Below are positions 8,160 to 16,622 of a DNA stretch of 64,000 bases, one piece after another (the first letter of the stretch is position 1; every line of letters begins with the position of its first letter). The notes under the pieces are model-generated. The model was not told the origin of the DNA. It ran no database searches and worked only from the letters and a program-made list of their open reading frames with translations. The DNA comes from Arthrobacter sp. SDTb3-6 (GTDB taxonomy: Bacteria > Actinomycetota > Actinomycetes > Actinomycetales > Micrococcaceae): assembly GCF_013376095.1 (NCBI RefSeq), contig NZ_JAAMFN010000021.1, positions 1 to 64,000 of the forward strand, written 5' to 3'. A program made the position numbers and the translations under genes.

Positions 8160-11054
8160 CTATTCCAGCGGGATCCCGGGCAGGTCTTCGCGGCCGCCCA
8201 CGCCCAATTTCGCGTAGACCCTGTACAGGTGGCCCTCCACGGTGCGGATGGAGAGGTTCAGCTGCGCCGCGATTTCACGGTCGGTGCGTCCGTCCACAGC
8301 CAAGGTGGCCACCTCGCGTTCGCGCCGTGTCAGCCTGGTCGACTCCGGCCCTCCGGCGTGCCCCGCCGGTTTCACGGCTGTCTGCCCCGCCGTATGCCGC
8401 GCCGTGGCCGCCGCCGCATGTCCCGCCGCTGTATGTCCCGCCGTTGCTGCGGGTGTTTTTGGGGTGGTGCCCCGGACACGGCCGGATTCCGGCATTCCCA
8501 GCCGCTCCGCCACCTTGCGGAGGCCCTCGCGGGCACGGCGCAGGTCCTCCTGGTTTCCGGCCCCTGCCAGCAGCGGGACCGACAACGCCAGGGCCCGCTC
8601 GGCAAAACCGAAAAGGCCCGCAGCAGCCAGCGCCTCACCTGCCGCGGCCAGGAGCTGTCCGTCCCCGGCCCCCAGTGCCGAGGCGTACCCGCACAGGGCC
8701 CGTGCCCACTGGCCCTCGACGCCGGACGCCACCCGCTCCAGCCGGGGCACCACGCTTTCATCGCCGAGTTCCAGGGCAAGGGCCAGTGCGTTCAGTTCCA
8801 GGGTGGTGGAGCCCTCGGCGAGTGCCGCGTCGGCGAGGGCCACCAGCCCAACGGGGGTCCCGGCGTCGTGCCTCAACAAGTACCGCGCGGCAGCCAGGTA
8901 GGCGCGCTCGTGCGAGAGCACCACGAACATCCCGGTCCCTTCCACGTAGGCACCGGCCAGTTGTTCCGCCAGCTCCCACCGCCCCAGCCTGGCCGCGGCG
9001 TAGGCCGCCATGGCAGTGCAGAGGCCCAGCAGCTGCTGCGGGTCGCTGAGCCTGAGGGCATCCACACCGGCCAGGAGCAGGTCCAGGCCGTCGGCAACCT
9101 TGCCCCCGCGCAGGAACGCCATGCCGCGGACCACGTTGGCGCCGCCGCCGAAGGAGAACACCACGGGGCCGTCTTCCAGGGAAAACTCCTCCAGCACCTT
9201 TGCCGCCCCCTGCCAGTCCCCGCAGCACATGGCCGCGGCCAGGTGGCGCAGCAGGATGGTCTCGGGGAGGAAGAAGACGTCGTTGTCCTCCTCGTGCTCA
9301 ATGGCATAGGCCTCGGCGGCCCGCGCCATGCCCTGCTCGGGGAAGCCCTGCGCGGTCAGGCGCTCGGAGTCCATGGTCAGGACCATGGCACGGTTCAGGC
9401 GGATGGCTGACTCGCTCATCCCTTCGCTTTCCACAACCCCCGCCATGGGCGCCTCCATGGCCGAATAGTGGCCCTGGCGCGAAAGCATCATGAGTTCGAT
9501 CAGCAGCGCCCCGGACTCGCTGAGGCCCCTGATGGCCTCGGCCTCCGCTGGGTTCGCCTGCGCCAGTTCCTCACCCTTGCTGCGCAGGACGGCGGCATCC
9601 CCGGCCAGCGCATCGACGGGCATGCCCAGGGCAGACCGGGTGGAGGCGCGCAACAGGCTGCCGAACAGCAGTTCCTGGTGGTTCCGCGACTCCTGGACCG
9701 TCGATTCCATCAGGGCCAGGGCGCCCTGGTAGTCACCCATGTTGTAGTGCGCCCGCGCCCTCACCACGGTAGCGCGGAGCCGGTGGTCCCGGCCGCGGAT
9801 CTGGTTCGCCAGTTCCAGCGCCGTGGTGGACTGGTGGATCTTGCTGGCCAGCACGGCGGCCGCCAGCAGCCTGTCGTCGGGGACCTCAATGCCGATCTCC
9901 AGGGCCCACACCACGCGGCGCAGCATTGCCTCGGTGTTGACGGGATCGTCGTCCAGGCGGCCGATCAGCTGTTCGTGGAGCCGCCGGCTTTGCGTCATGG
10001 GCACCATGTCCCGCACCGCTTCGCCGTAGATGGGGTTGGCCAGTCCCAGCAGGCGGGAGGGCGGGGCGCCGTACTGGACCAGGTGCCAGTCCAGCAGTTC
10101 CCGGACCGCGGCGGGGCCCACCAGCTCCTCAATGGCGGCATCCTCCACCGGCTCGGAAAGTGCTATCAGGTTCAGGGCCTCCGAGGCCGTCTTGGAAATG
10201 CCACGGAGCTCGCGGCGCACCGCCTCCTCCAGGTCGGGGCTGTGGATGGGCGCATTCGGGTCAACCGACCAGCTGCCGCTGCGCCTGGCCAGCGAACCGA
10301 GCTCCACGGCCTGTGTCACCAGCAGGCGCAGGAAGAGCGGGTTGCCCCCGGACAACGACCAAAAGTGCCAGCCCGTGGCCCGCAGCACCCGCCCGCCCAG
10401 CATGGCCTCACAGAAAGCGTGCGCCTGTTCCTGGTCCAGCGGGCCCAGCACAATGTTCTCCGCCATCCCCGCGGTCCATAGTTTGGGCAGCGGATCCGGC
10501 AGCCTGTGGTGGCTCCAATGGGTCGCCACCAGGTTCACCGTCCCGGAGCGGACCAGGCTGACGATCAGCTCGGCCGTGGCCGGGTCCATGGCATGGGCGT
10601 CGTCGACCAGGATGAGGGGCAGGTCCTGGCTGGCGGGGGCTGGACCTTGGCTGGCCGGGGCGGCGTCCGGGCCTGCTTCCGGGCGGGCCTGGGCGGCTGG
10701 CGCCAGCCCTTCCTGCCTCCGGCGCAGTTCTGCCAGCACCGCCCGCAGCACGGCCATGCGGATGCTCGCCGAGCCGCCGTCGACCGTGGAAAAATAAGGC
10801 GCCATGACGCCAAACGGGACCTTCGCCAGCGAGTGTGAGCCGCGGAGTGACAGCACCGGAACGTGCTCGCGCGCGACGGCGGCCAGCTCGCGCAGGATCG
10901 TGGACGCGCCAAAGCCGTTTTCGGAGGTGACGAAGACGGCCCGGCATCCCTCGGAGCGGATGGCCGAGACGATGTCGGCCAGTTCGCTCTCCCGGCAGAA
11001 CGGCGGTTTCAGCAGTGTCCGCGGTTTGCCTGCCGGTGTGCCGGGTCCCGTCAC
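8160..11054 (-). CDS. large LuxR-family regulator with degenerate Walker A (LAL paralogue 2)
   Basis: At 964 residues this is the longest of the three paralogues. The NTPase region keeps a Walker B-like LILVDDAHAMD near residue 155, but the Walker A region reads ENGFGAST. The invariant lysine is alanine, so ATP binding is probably lost or weakened. The LuxR helix-turn-helix is intact at the C-terminus (LTRREREVATLAV, LSIRTVEGHLYRVYAKL). Before it, about residues 885-920, is a linker of GH/TA-rich degenerate repeats absent from the paralogues. It starts with GTG overlapping the upstream paralogue's stop as GTGA, so the two are translationally coupled. A heteromeric partner role is plausible but is inference. 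Confidence 0.75.
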   Translation of the reverse strand: MTGPGTPAGKPRTLLKPPFCRESELADIVSAIRSEGCRAVFVTSENGFGASTILRELAAVAREHVPVLSLRGSHSLAKVPFGVMAPYFSTVDGGSASIRMAVLRAVLAELRRRQEGLAPAAQARPEAGPDAAPASQGPAPASQDLPLILVDDAHAMDPATAELIVSLVRSGTVNLVATHWSHHRLPDPLPKLWTAGMAENIVLGPLDQEQAHAFCEAMLGGRVLRATGWHFWSLSGGNPLFLRLLVTQAVELGSLARRSGSWSVDPNAPIHSPDLEEAVRRELRGISKTASEALNLIALSEPVEDAAIEELVGPAAVRELLDWHLVQYGAPPSRLLGLANPIYGEAVRDMVPMTQSRRLHEQLIGRLDDDPVNTEAMLRRVVWALEIGIEVPDDRLLAAAVLASKIHQSTTALELANQIRGRDHRLRATVVRARAHYNMGDYQGALALMESTVQESRNHQELLFGSLLRASTRSALGMPVDALAGDAAVLRSKGEELAQANPAEAEAIRGLSESGALLIELMMLSRQGHYSAMEAPMAGVVESEGMSESAIRLNRAMVLTMDSERLTAQGFPEQGMARAAEAYAIEHEEDNDVFFLPETILLRHLAAAMCCGDWQGAAKVLEEFSLEDGPVVFSFGGGANVVRGMAFLRGGKVADGLDLLLAGVDALRLSDPQQLLGLCTAMAAYAAARLGRWELAEQLAGAYVEGTGMFVVLSHERAYLAAARYLLRHDAGTPVGLVALADAALAEGSTTLELNALALALELGDESVVPRLERVASGVEGQWARALCGYASALGAGDGQLLAAAGEALAAAGLFGFAERALALSVPLLAGAGNQEDLRRAREGLRKVAERLGMPESGRVRGTTPKTPAATAGHTAAGHAAAATARHTAGQTAVKPAGHAGGPESTRLTRREREVATLAVDGRTDREIAAQLNLSIRTVEGHLYRVYAKLGVGGREDLPGIPLE

Positions 11055-13780
11055 AAATCCATCCCCTGCTCAAGTTCCGAACGCGACGTGATGCCCACCT
11101 TGGCAAAAACCTGGTACAGGTGGCCCTCGACGGTGCGGATGGAGACGCCGATCCGGGAGGCAATTTCGCGGTTGGCCATGCCCTTGACGGCCAGCGCGGC
11201 GACCTGCCGTTCGCGCGCGGTCAGCGGGACCGCCGCGTGGTGGGGCATGATAGGCAGCACCGGGACCTGCTGCGCCAGCGCGTCGAGGCGGCGCTGGGCC
11301 TCGCGGGACAGGCGCGCTTCGCCGGCGTTCCGGGCCAGGTCCAGGGCCACCACGGCACACCTGGATTCGACGGCGGCCAGCTCCAGGGCGTGCGCCCCTT
11401 CAGCGGCTTCCAGCGCCAGGGCGGCGCTTCCCCTCCGGTGGGCCCGGGCCAGCGCCACGTTCACGGCGGCCATGGGCCCCTGCCGCTTGAGCGAGGTTTC
11501 CTCCAACAGCCGGTACTGCTCGTTGGTGCCGTTGGTGGTGGCCCCGAAAAGGCTGATGGAGGCGGAGGTGAAGCGGCCCTTGGCAATGTCGATTTCCGCG
11601 CTGGCGACTAGTTTCGCCGCGGCATGCGGGTCATCCAGCCAGCGCAGGGCCATCAATTGGAAGAACTCGGCCATGGAGCGGTTCACCCACATGGTTTGCG
11701 GTGCGGTGTTGCCGGCCTTCGACAGGTAGCGGCGGGCACTTGTCACGTCATTAATTTGCGCAAAGGCGAATGCCAGGGCGGAGTAGACCAATTCCAGGCT
11801 GTTGTAGGTGTCGCGGATTTCCAGTTGGGCTGCTGCCACAAGCAGCACGTCCGCTGCCTGTGCCCCCCGCCCGGCGTAGACGTAAGCCAGCCCCAGTGCC
11901 AGTTCCATGACTCCGCCCCGGTACTGTGCCAGGTGGGAAGTCTGCTCAACGGCATCCTTCATGATTGATTCGCAGGCCCTCCACTGCCCTGTCCATGTCA
12001 AGGCCAGGATCAGGGCCTTCAAGTGCCAGTCCCCGCGGCGCAGCACCACGTCGTGTTCGGCAGTTTCCGCGCGGACGGCCTTCGAAAGGGCCATCGCGTC
12101 AAGCTCGCGGCCAGTTGTGACCAGGACCATGGCCAGCATGCTGGTGCAGTTAAGCCGGTATTGCCGGTCACTCGGGTCCTTGCTGCCGGCCAAAAGCTCG
12201 GGTCCGGCCTGCGAAAACTCCCCGCGATGCACCTGGAACTCAAAGCGGGCCAACTTCAGGAGCTTCCCTGCCCGGACGGTCACCTCATCGCCAGGGTCTG
12301 CCTGTTCAATGCGCCAGGCGAGGTCGGCCAGGAGCTCTTCAATTCGCGAATAACCGTCCGGCACCCAGAGCAGCGAACTTGACAGCTCCGCGGCCCAGGC
12401 CGCGTACTCCTTCAAGGTCAGGCCCGACAGAACGTCCGGGGAAACGCCGTCGAGCGCCTCCACGGCCTTGGCGTAGTTCGCCAGGAGCCCATACGCCTGG
12501 CTGCGGACCTGCGCCGCCTGGACTTCGCGGGCGTGTCCGCGCGGAATGTGGGCACAGCACGCCAGGGCAAGCTGCGGGTCAAAATAGTTCACCGCAGCGC
12601 GGGCCGCGGCCAGCGCGGCCTTTGGTTTCAGGACCATGCCGGCGTCGTGGACCCAGGCGGCGAACGTCAGCAGCTGCTGCTTGTCCATGGAGGCCGGGTC
12701 CAGCCCCAGCACCCCGGACATTTCCTGGAACCGCACGGCCTTTTCATCCGCGGTGAGCTGGTTCCGCAGGGTTTCGCCGATGTACGGCTCGGCCAGCGTG
12801 ACCGTGCTGTTCAGCCCCGGGCTGATGGACAGGAACCCCCGTTCCTCGAGCTCGGACACGGTTTCTGGGCCCAGTGCGCGCAGTGCCACCGACAGCGGCA
12901 CCTTGCGCAGCAGCGCGAATTTTTCCAGCCCGACGCGCACCGGTTCCGGCAGGCGGGCCAGCCTGGACCTGACCAGCTCCGGCAGAATGTTGCCCGATGG
13001 GGTGCGCCGCGGCCCCACCAGCACCCAGACGCCGCCGTGCTGCCGCAGCGTCCCGCTGGTGTAGTGCTCATGCACCAGGGCCTCGAGCACCAGCGGATTG
13101 CCGGCGCTGGAGGTGTAAAAGGTGGACACGACCGACTCGGCCACGGCGCCGTCGAGGGCCCTTGACAGCAAGATGCGCACCTCCGCCCGTGAGAAGACGT
13201 CGATGCGCTCGGTGGCCATGAGCCCGTCCTTGACCATCCAGACCAGGTCCTCCGGCAGTTCGGCCGTGCTGCGCACCGTGACCAGCAGCTTGGCCGTGCC
13301 GCTGAGCACCAGCTGCATCAGGACGCCCATGCTCGCCGTGTCAATGCCGGGCAATTCGTCCAGGAAGATGACCACGGGCCGGCCCCTGGCATCGTCCCTG
13401 ATTAGGTCCACCAACAGTTGCAGGACGGCCGCGGGCGTCTCCAGCTGGTGGTCACTCAGCCTGGCCATCAGGACATTGAAGGCGCCGTAGGGTATGTCGG
13501 TGTCCGAACCGCTGCCAAAAAGGCGGATGACGTGCGTGGTTGCCAGGATCCGTTCCTCAACCCGGCGCGACAAGGTGGTTTTCCCCACCCCGCCGGGACC
13601 GATGACGGCCACGCCTTGAAGATGTGCGTTGTGGAGGTGGCCCATGACTGCGTTGACGGCGTCCTGCCGCACCAAGGAAGACCAACGGCGCCGTTCCTCG
13701 GCACCCATGGCCCTCCGCTGAGACCGCAGCTCCCGCCCGTTGTTACGTTGAGGTGCTACGTCTCCCCACACGCTTGTCAT
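11051..13780 (-). CDS. large LuxR-family regulator with AAA ATPase domain (LAL paralogue 3)
   Basis: This protein of about 909 residues has intact Walker A (GPGGVGKTTLSRR, near residue 63), Walker B (VVIFLDELPG), a winged-helix/TPR-like middle and a C-terminal LuxR helix-turn-helix (LTARERQVAALAV, VSIRTVEGHLYQVFAKV). ATG 13780 is used. An in-frame TTG at 13786 is possible, because an AAAGGGG ribosome site lies 10 and 4 bases upstream of the two codons respectively. It is first in the array and shares a GTGA overlap with paralogue 2. A TATAAT box 70 bases upstream probably drives both. The three proteins share domain order but are clearly diverged, so the duplications look old. Confidence 0.8.
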   Translation of the reverse strand: MTSVWGDVAPQRNNGRELRSQRRAMGAEERRRWSSLVRQDAVNAVMGHLHNAHLQGVAVIGPGGVGKTTLSRRVEERILATTHVIRLFGSGSDTDIPYGAFNVLMARLSDHQLETPAAVLQLLVDLIRDDARGRPVVIFLDELPGIDTASMGVLMQLVLSGTAKLLVTVRSTAELPEDLVWMVKDGLMATERIDVFSRAEVRILLSRALDGAVAESVVSTFYTSSAGNPLVLEALVHEHYTSGTLRQHGGVWVLVGPRRTPSGNILPELVRSRLARLPEPVRVGLEKFALLRKVPLSVALRALGPETVSELEERGFLSISPGLNSTVTLAEPYIGETLRNQLTADEKAVRFQEMSGVLGLDPASMDKQQLLTFAAWVHDAGMVLKPKAALAAARAAVNYFDPQLALACCAHIPRGHAREVQAAQVRSQAYGLLANYAKAVEALDGVSPDVLSGLTLKEYAAWAAELSSSLLWVPDGYSRIEELLADLAWRIEQADPGDEVTVRAGKLLKLARFEFQVHRGEFSQAGPELLAGSKDPSDRQYRLNCTSMLAMVLVTTGRELDAMALSKAVRAETAEHDVVLRRGDWHLKALILALTWTGQWRACESIMKDAVEQTSHLAQYRGGVMELALGLAYVYAGRGAQAADVLLVAAAQLEIRDTYNSLELVYSALAFAFAQINDVTSARRYLSKAGNTAPQTMWVNRSMAEFFQLMALRWLDDPHAAAKLVASAEIDIAKGRFTSASISLFGATTNGTNEQYRLLEETSLKRQGPMAAVNVALARAHRRGSAALALEAAEGAHALELAAVESRCAVVALDLARNAGEARLSREAQRRLDALAQQVPVLPIMPHHAAVPLTARERQVAALAVKGMANREIASRIGVSIRTVEGHLYQVFAKVGITSRSELEQGMDL

Positions 13781-13850
13781 GCCCAAACAACCCCTTTGCC
13801 ACGAGGGACCCGTGCGAACCCCAATATCCGCACGTCTGTGACTAAAGCCG

Positions 13851-13856
13851 ATTATA
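13851..13856 (-). promoter_or_regulatory. consensus -10 box upstream of the LAL pair
   Basis: The minus strand reads TATAAT here, a perfect sigma-70-type -10 hexamer and unusual in such GC-rich DNA. It lies about 70 bases upstream of the LAL paralogue 3 start, within a short AT-rich patch. No good -35 is found at 16-18 bases, so it may be activator-dependent. The remaining intergenic DNA up to pth shows nothing else I can name. Confidence 0.4.
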
Positions 13857-13938
13857 ACAGCGATATTTCGTCGTCTGTGGGCAAGATAACAATCCGTGAA
13901 GCACCATCCGCCTCCCCGGGCACCGCATTTGGGGCAGC

Positions 13939-14523
13939 TCAGCCCCCGGCGCCGTGGAATTTTTGCTGGGCGGAAACCAGTCCGTCAATGATGAGTTGCT
14001 CGGCAGCGTCGGCTGCGGCGCCGATGAGGAACGGCAGGTCCTTGTTTTCCGTGGAGGAAAAATCCTTCAACACGTGGCTGGCGGCATCCGACCGGCCGGG
14101 CGGGCGTCCCACGCCGGCACGGACGCGGTAGTAGTCCTTGGTGCCCAGGGCCCGGGACATGTCCCGCAGGCCGTTGTGGCCGCCTTCGCTGCCGCCCAGT
14201 TTTAACTTGACCGTGTCAAAAGGGATGTCGATTTCGTCGTGGATGGCGACCACATGGTCGGGCGGGACGTCGAAGAATTTGGCGAGTGCCGCCGTCGGGC
14301 CTCCAGCCAGGTTCATGAAGGTGCCCGGTTTGGCCAGGATGAGCTTGGGGCCGCCAATGCCCAGGCGGGCCTCGGCCACGAGGGCGCGCGCCTTGTGGGT
14401 CTTGAAGGTGGCGCCGAGGCGGGAGGCAAGTTCCTCAACCACCATGTAGCCAATATTGTGCCGGTTGCGGCTGTAGCCGGGCCCGGGATTCCCGAGCCCG
14501 ACTACCAGCCAGGTGTTGCCCAT
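13939..14523 (-). CDS. pth: peptidyl-tRNA hydrolase
   Basis: Pth frees peptides from prematurely released peptidyl-tRNA. The 194-residue product has the normal length and the expected motifs: VVGLGNPGPGYSRNRHNIGY with the catalytic histidine near residue 23, KPGTFMNLAG, IHDEIDIPF, and GGSEGGHNGLRD. The frame is open further upstream into rplY, but ATG 14523 (MGNTWLVVGLGNPG) is the family start. It lies 10 bases after rplY, the usual actinobacterial rplY-pth pair. Confidence 0.93.
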   Translation of the reverse strand: MGNTWLVVGLGNPGPGYSRNRHNIGYMVVEELASRLGATFKTHKARALVAEARLGIGGPKLILAKPGTFMNLAGGPTAALAKFFDVPPDHVVAIHDEIDIPFDTVKLKLGGSEGGHNGLRDMSRALGTKDYYRVRAGVGRPPGRSDAASHVLKDFSSTENKDLPFLIGAAADAAEQLIIDGLVSAQQKFHGAGG

Positions 14524-14533
14524 TGTGTGGAGG

Positions 14534-15115
14534 CTACTCTGCTGCCGCGGCTTCCTCGACGGCTTCGGCTTCGGCCACAACGGCGGGCTCGGCCAGGTGC
14601 ACGATCAGCAGCGACGCGTCGGTCAGCAGCTCAACGCCGGCCGGCAGGACCAGGTCGCTGGCGTGGACGTGCTCGCCGGCTGCGCGGCCGTTGATGTCGA
14701 TCTCGACGTGGGCCGGCAGGTCGGTGGCGTCGGCGGAGAGGCTGACGGACATTTCTTCCTGGTTCACGACGACGGACGGGGCCGGCTCGCCAACAATGAT
14801 GACGGGGACGTCAACGATGACCTTCTCGCCCTTCTTCACGGTCAGCAGGTCGATGTGCTCGACGATCTGCAGTACGGGGTCGCGCTGGACGTCCTTGACG
14901 AGGGCCAGGTGCTTTTCGCCGGCGACCGTGATGGTCAGCAGGGCGTTGGCGCCGCGGATGGCGCGGACGGTGGCGCGCTCCGGCAGGACGATGTGCAGCG
15001 GCTCGGCGCCGTGGCCGTAGATGACTGCGGGGATCTGGGCTGCGCGGCGGATGCGGCGGGCAGCGCCCTTGCCGAATTCGCTGCGGAGTTCGGCAGTGAG
15101 GTTCAAGTCAGACAT
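14534..15115 (-). CDS. rplY: 50S ribosomal protein L25/general stress protein Ctc
   Basis: This 193-residue protein of the long, two-domain L25 (TL5/Ctc) type binds 5S rRNA. The N-terminal L25 domain (residues 1-95) opens with ELRSEFGKGAARRIRRA and contains IPAVIYGHG. The C-terminal Ctc beta-domain (about 95-180) ends in an alanine/glutamate-rich tail typical of actinobacteria. A strong GAAGGAG site lies 6-7 bases upstream of the ATG. It is the first gene of the rplY-pth pair. It is separated from prs, its usual neighbour, by the inserted DUF559-nuclease unit. Confidence 0.93.
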   Translation of the reverse strand: MSDLNLTAELRSEFGKGAARRIRRAAQIPAVIYGHGAEPLHIVLPERATVRAIRGANALLTITVAGEKHLALVKDVQRDPVLQIVEHIDLLTVKKGEKVIVDVPVIIVGEPAPSVVVNQEEMSVSLSADATDLPAHVEIDINGRAAGEHVHASDLVLPAGVELLTDASLLIVHLAEPAVVAEAEAVEEAAAAE

Positions 15116-15289
15116 GAAAATGCTCCTTCAGTGGTGTAGGCGTGGACTAAAAAGGTCAACACAATCCGACACACGTGAAGGAGCTGTGGGACCCAGTCGA
15201 TCACGGACGCCGCGTGGGCGTCCCTCGCCAAGGTTTACCGTGCAAGTTTAGCAGAGCGGCAGCGGCGGGAGCGACGCGGGCTCGGGCGC

Positions 15290-15321
15290 GGGCTGCTGGG
15301 CTGCTGGGCTGCTGGGCTGCT
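15290..15321. repeat. four tandem copies of GGGCTGCT
   Basis: Four perfect head-to-tail 8-bp units lie in the spacer upstream of rplY, ending 7 bases before the first REP-like palindrome. Length change by slipped-strand replication is likely. It lies outside coding sequence. Confidence 0.75.
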
Positions 15322-15328
15322 GCCGGAC

Positions 15329-15456
15329 CTTATGCGCCGGACTGACATGGCAGTCCGGCGCATAAGGGCACGGAACTTTTCTTATGCTCCAAACCCACTC
15401 CCGGTTTGGCTCCAGTGAACGGGCTGCGCCAAACCCACCCCCGGTCCGGCGCATAA
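15329..15456. repeat. REP-like palindromes, family A (downstream flank of DUF559 gene A)
   Basis: There are two elements. The first is a perfect 16-bp inverted repeat, CTTATGCGCCGGACTG (15329-15344) and its complement (15351-15366), with a 6-base loop. The second runs from TTATGC (15382) to GCATAA (15456) and has an inner inverted pair GGTTTGGC/GCCAAACC (15403-15410, 15428-15435). The outer hexamers TTATGC/GCATAA and inner GGTTTGGC are shared with copies at 16411-16590 and 33576-33677. It ends 15 bases from the stop of the nuclease gene. Confidence 0.8.
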
Positions 15457-15471
15457 AAACCGGAACGCCGC

Positions 15472-16308
15472 CTATTTTTGCGAGCCATTGATCATCGCCA
15501 GGGCCTGCTGCACCCAGCCCAGCATGATGTCGGGGCGGCCCAGCACAACGGCAGCAGGAATGCGAAGGCACCACATTCCCTTGACGACGAGCAGGTTGTC
15601 CCGTCGCAGGTCTTCAGCCCATCCCTTGGCCGTGTTGTGGTACTCGGCGCCGTCCGTTTCCACGCCCAGGATGCCCTCAACCAGCAGGTCGAGGTGTCCA
15701 ACGCCGGGTACGTAAAACTGGCCCTGGACGTTAAGCCCGGCCTTGCGCACGTAGTACCTGGCCACGGTTTCAACGATGGACATCGACTGGGGATCGATCA
15801 TGTCAATGACGGCCCGCCCCCGGGTGTCCTCCCGTCCGGCAAATGCGGCACGCAGCTGGGGAATGGTGCATTCCTTCAGCACCACCGCGGACTCCAGGAC
15901 CACGAGCGCGTCGACCTCGGAACCGCACTTGACGCATTGGCGCAGAATGTCCATCAGGGTCTGCTGCCCGCTGACCTTGTGCACCACGCATCCGGGAACG
16001 GGCCGCCCGTGGGCCGCAGCCACATGCGGCACGGGCGGCGACTTGATAATCCACAGGCCCAGTTGTTCAGCCTTCGTGAAACATGTCCGCCGCGCCTGGT
16101 GCCGGGCAAGGCGGACATCAAGGGGATCTGCGTCCGGCAGCGCATAATAGCCCCGGCCGATCCGTTGGATTTGCCCCGCGTCCTCGGCCTTTTTCATGGC
16201 CCAGGGCGTGCATCCCCGGACCAGCAGGTCCTTGCGCCGGGCAACCTTGCCGTACCAGGCCACTTCCTCTTCAACCGAGCGGGAATTGAGTGCCTTTGAA
16301 TTCTCCAT
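15472..16308 (-). CDS. AbiEi-like winged helix + DUF559 nuclease-fold protein (paralogue A)
   Basis: This 278-residue protein starts at ATG 16308 (GTG/ATG alternatives lie upstream, such as ATG 16317). Residues about 15-60 form a winged helix like that of AbiEi-type antitoxins (VARRKDLLVRGCTPWAM, then IGRGYYALPDADP). The C-terminal about 110 residues match the DUF559/Vsr-like PD-(D/E)XK fold: GVGHLDLLVEGILGVETDG with the predicted metal-binding D and ExD, then a YHNT motif and DLRRDNLLVVKGMWCLR. It interrupts the usual rplY-prs neighbourhood, is flanked on both sides by family A palindromes, and has a full-length paralogue at 19530. Predicted activity is DNA binding and cleavage or nicking; the target is unknown. 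An antitoxin-like regulator is the alternative. Confidence 0.7.
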   Translation of the reverse strand: MENSKALNSRSVEEEVAWYGKVARRKDLLVRGCTPWAMKKAEDAGQIQRIGRGYYALPDADPLDVRLARHQARRTCFTKAEQLGLWIIKSPPVPHVAAAHGRPVPGCVVHKVSGQQTLMDILRQCVKCGSEVDALVVLESAVVLKECTIPQLRAAFAGREDTRGRAVIDMIDPQSMSIVETVARYYVRKAGLNVQGQFYVPGVGHLDLLVEGILGVETDGAEYHNTAKGWAEDLRRDNLLVVKGMWCLRIPAAVVLGRPDIMLGWVQQALAMINGSQK

Positions 16309-16410
16309 GCCACCCATGGTGTCCACACGCCGGCGGCCGCGGCAGCCCCGTCGTCGTAATTGTGGAAGAGCATGGCGTCCACCCAGCATGTGGAGGCATG
16401 GACGGCGTAC

Positions 16411-16590
16411 CTTATGCGCAGAACCCGGGCACGAATCCGGAGCATAAAAGCCGGACAGTTGGCTTATGCTCCGGACCCATGGCCGGTTTGGCGCCAGTGG
16501 ACTAGCTGCGCCAAACCCGGCCCGAGTCCGGAGCATAAAGGCAGGGCCGTTCCCGCATGCGCCAAACCCAGCCAGAGTCCGGAGCATAAA
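16411..16590. repeat. REP-like palindromes, family A (upstream flank of DUF559 gene A)
   Basis: There are three elements. TTATGC/GCATAA bound 16412-16447. A full element at 16463-16538 has a perfect 13-bp outer stem (TTATGCTCCGGAC with GTCCGGAGCATAA) and an inner stem GCCGGTTTGGCGC/GCGCCAAACCCGGC. A right half-element (GCGCCAAACCC to GCATAA) follows at 16560-16589. Head-to-tail partial copies suggest repeated local amplification. They end about 33 bases from the prs stop codon. Confidence 0.8.
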
Positions 16591-16622
16591 CGCCGGGCCG
16601 AAACCGAACCCGCCGCCAGCAG

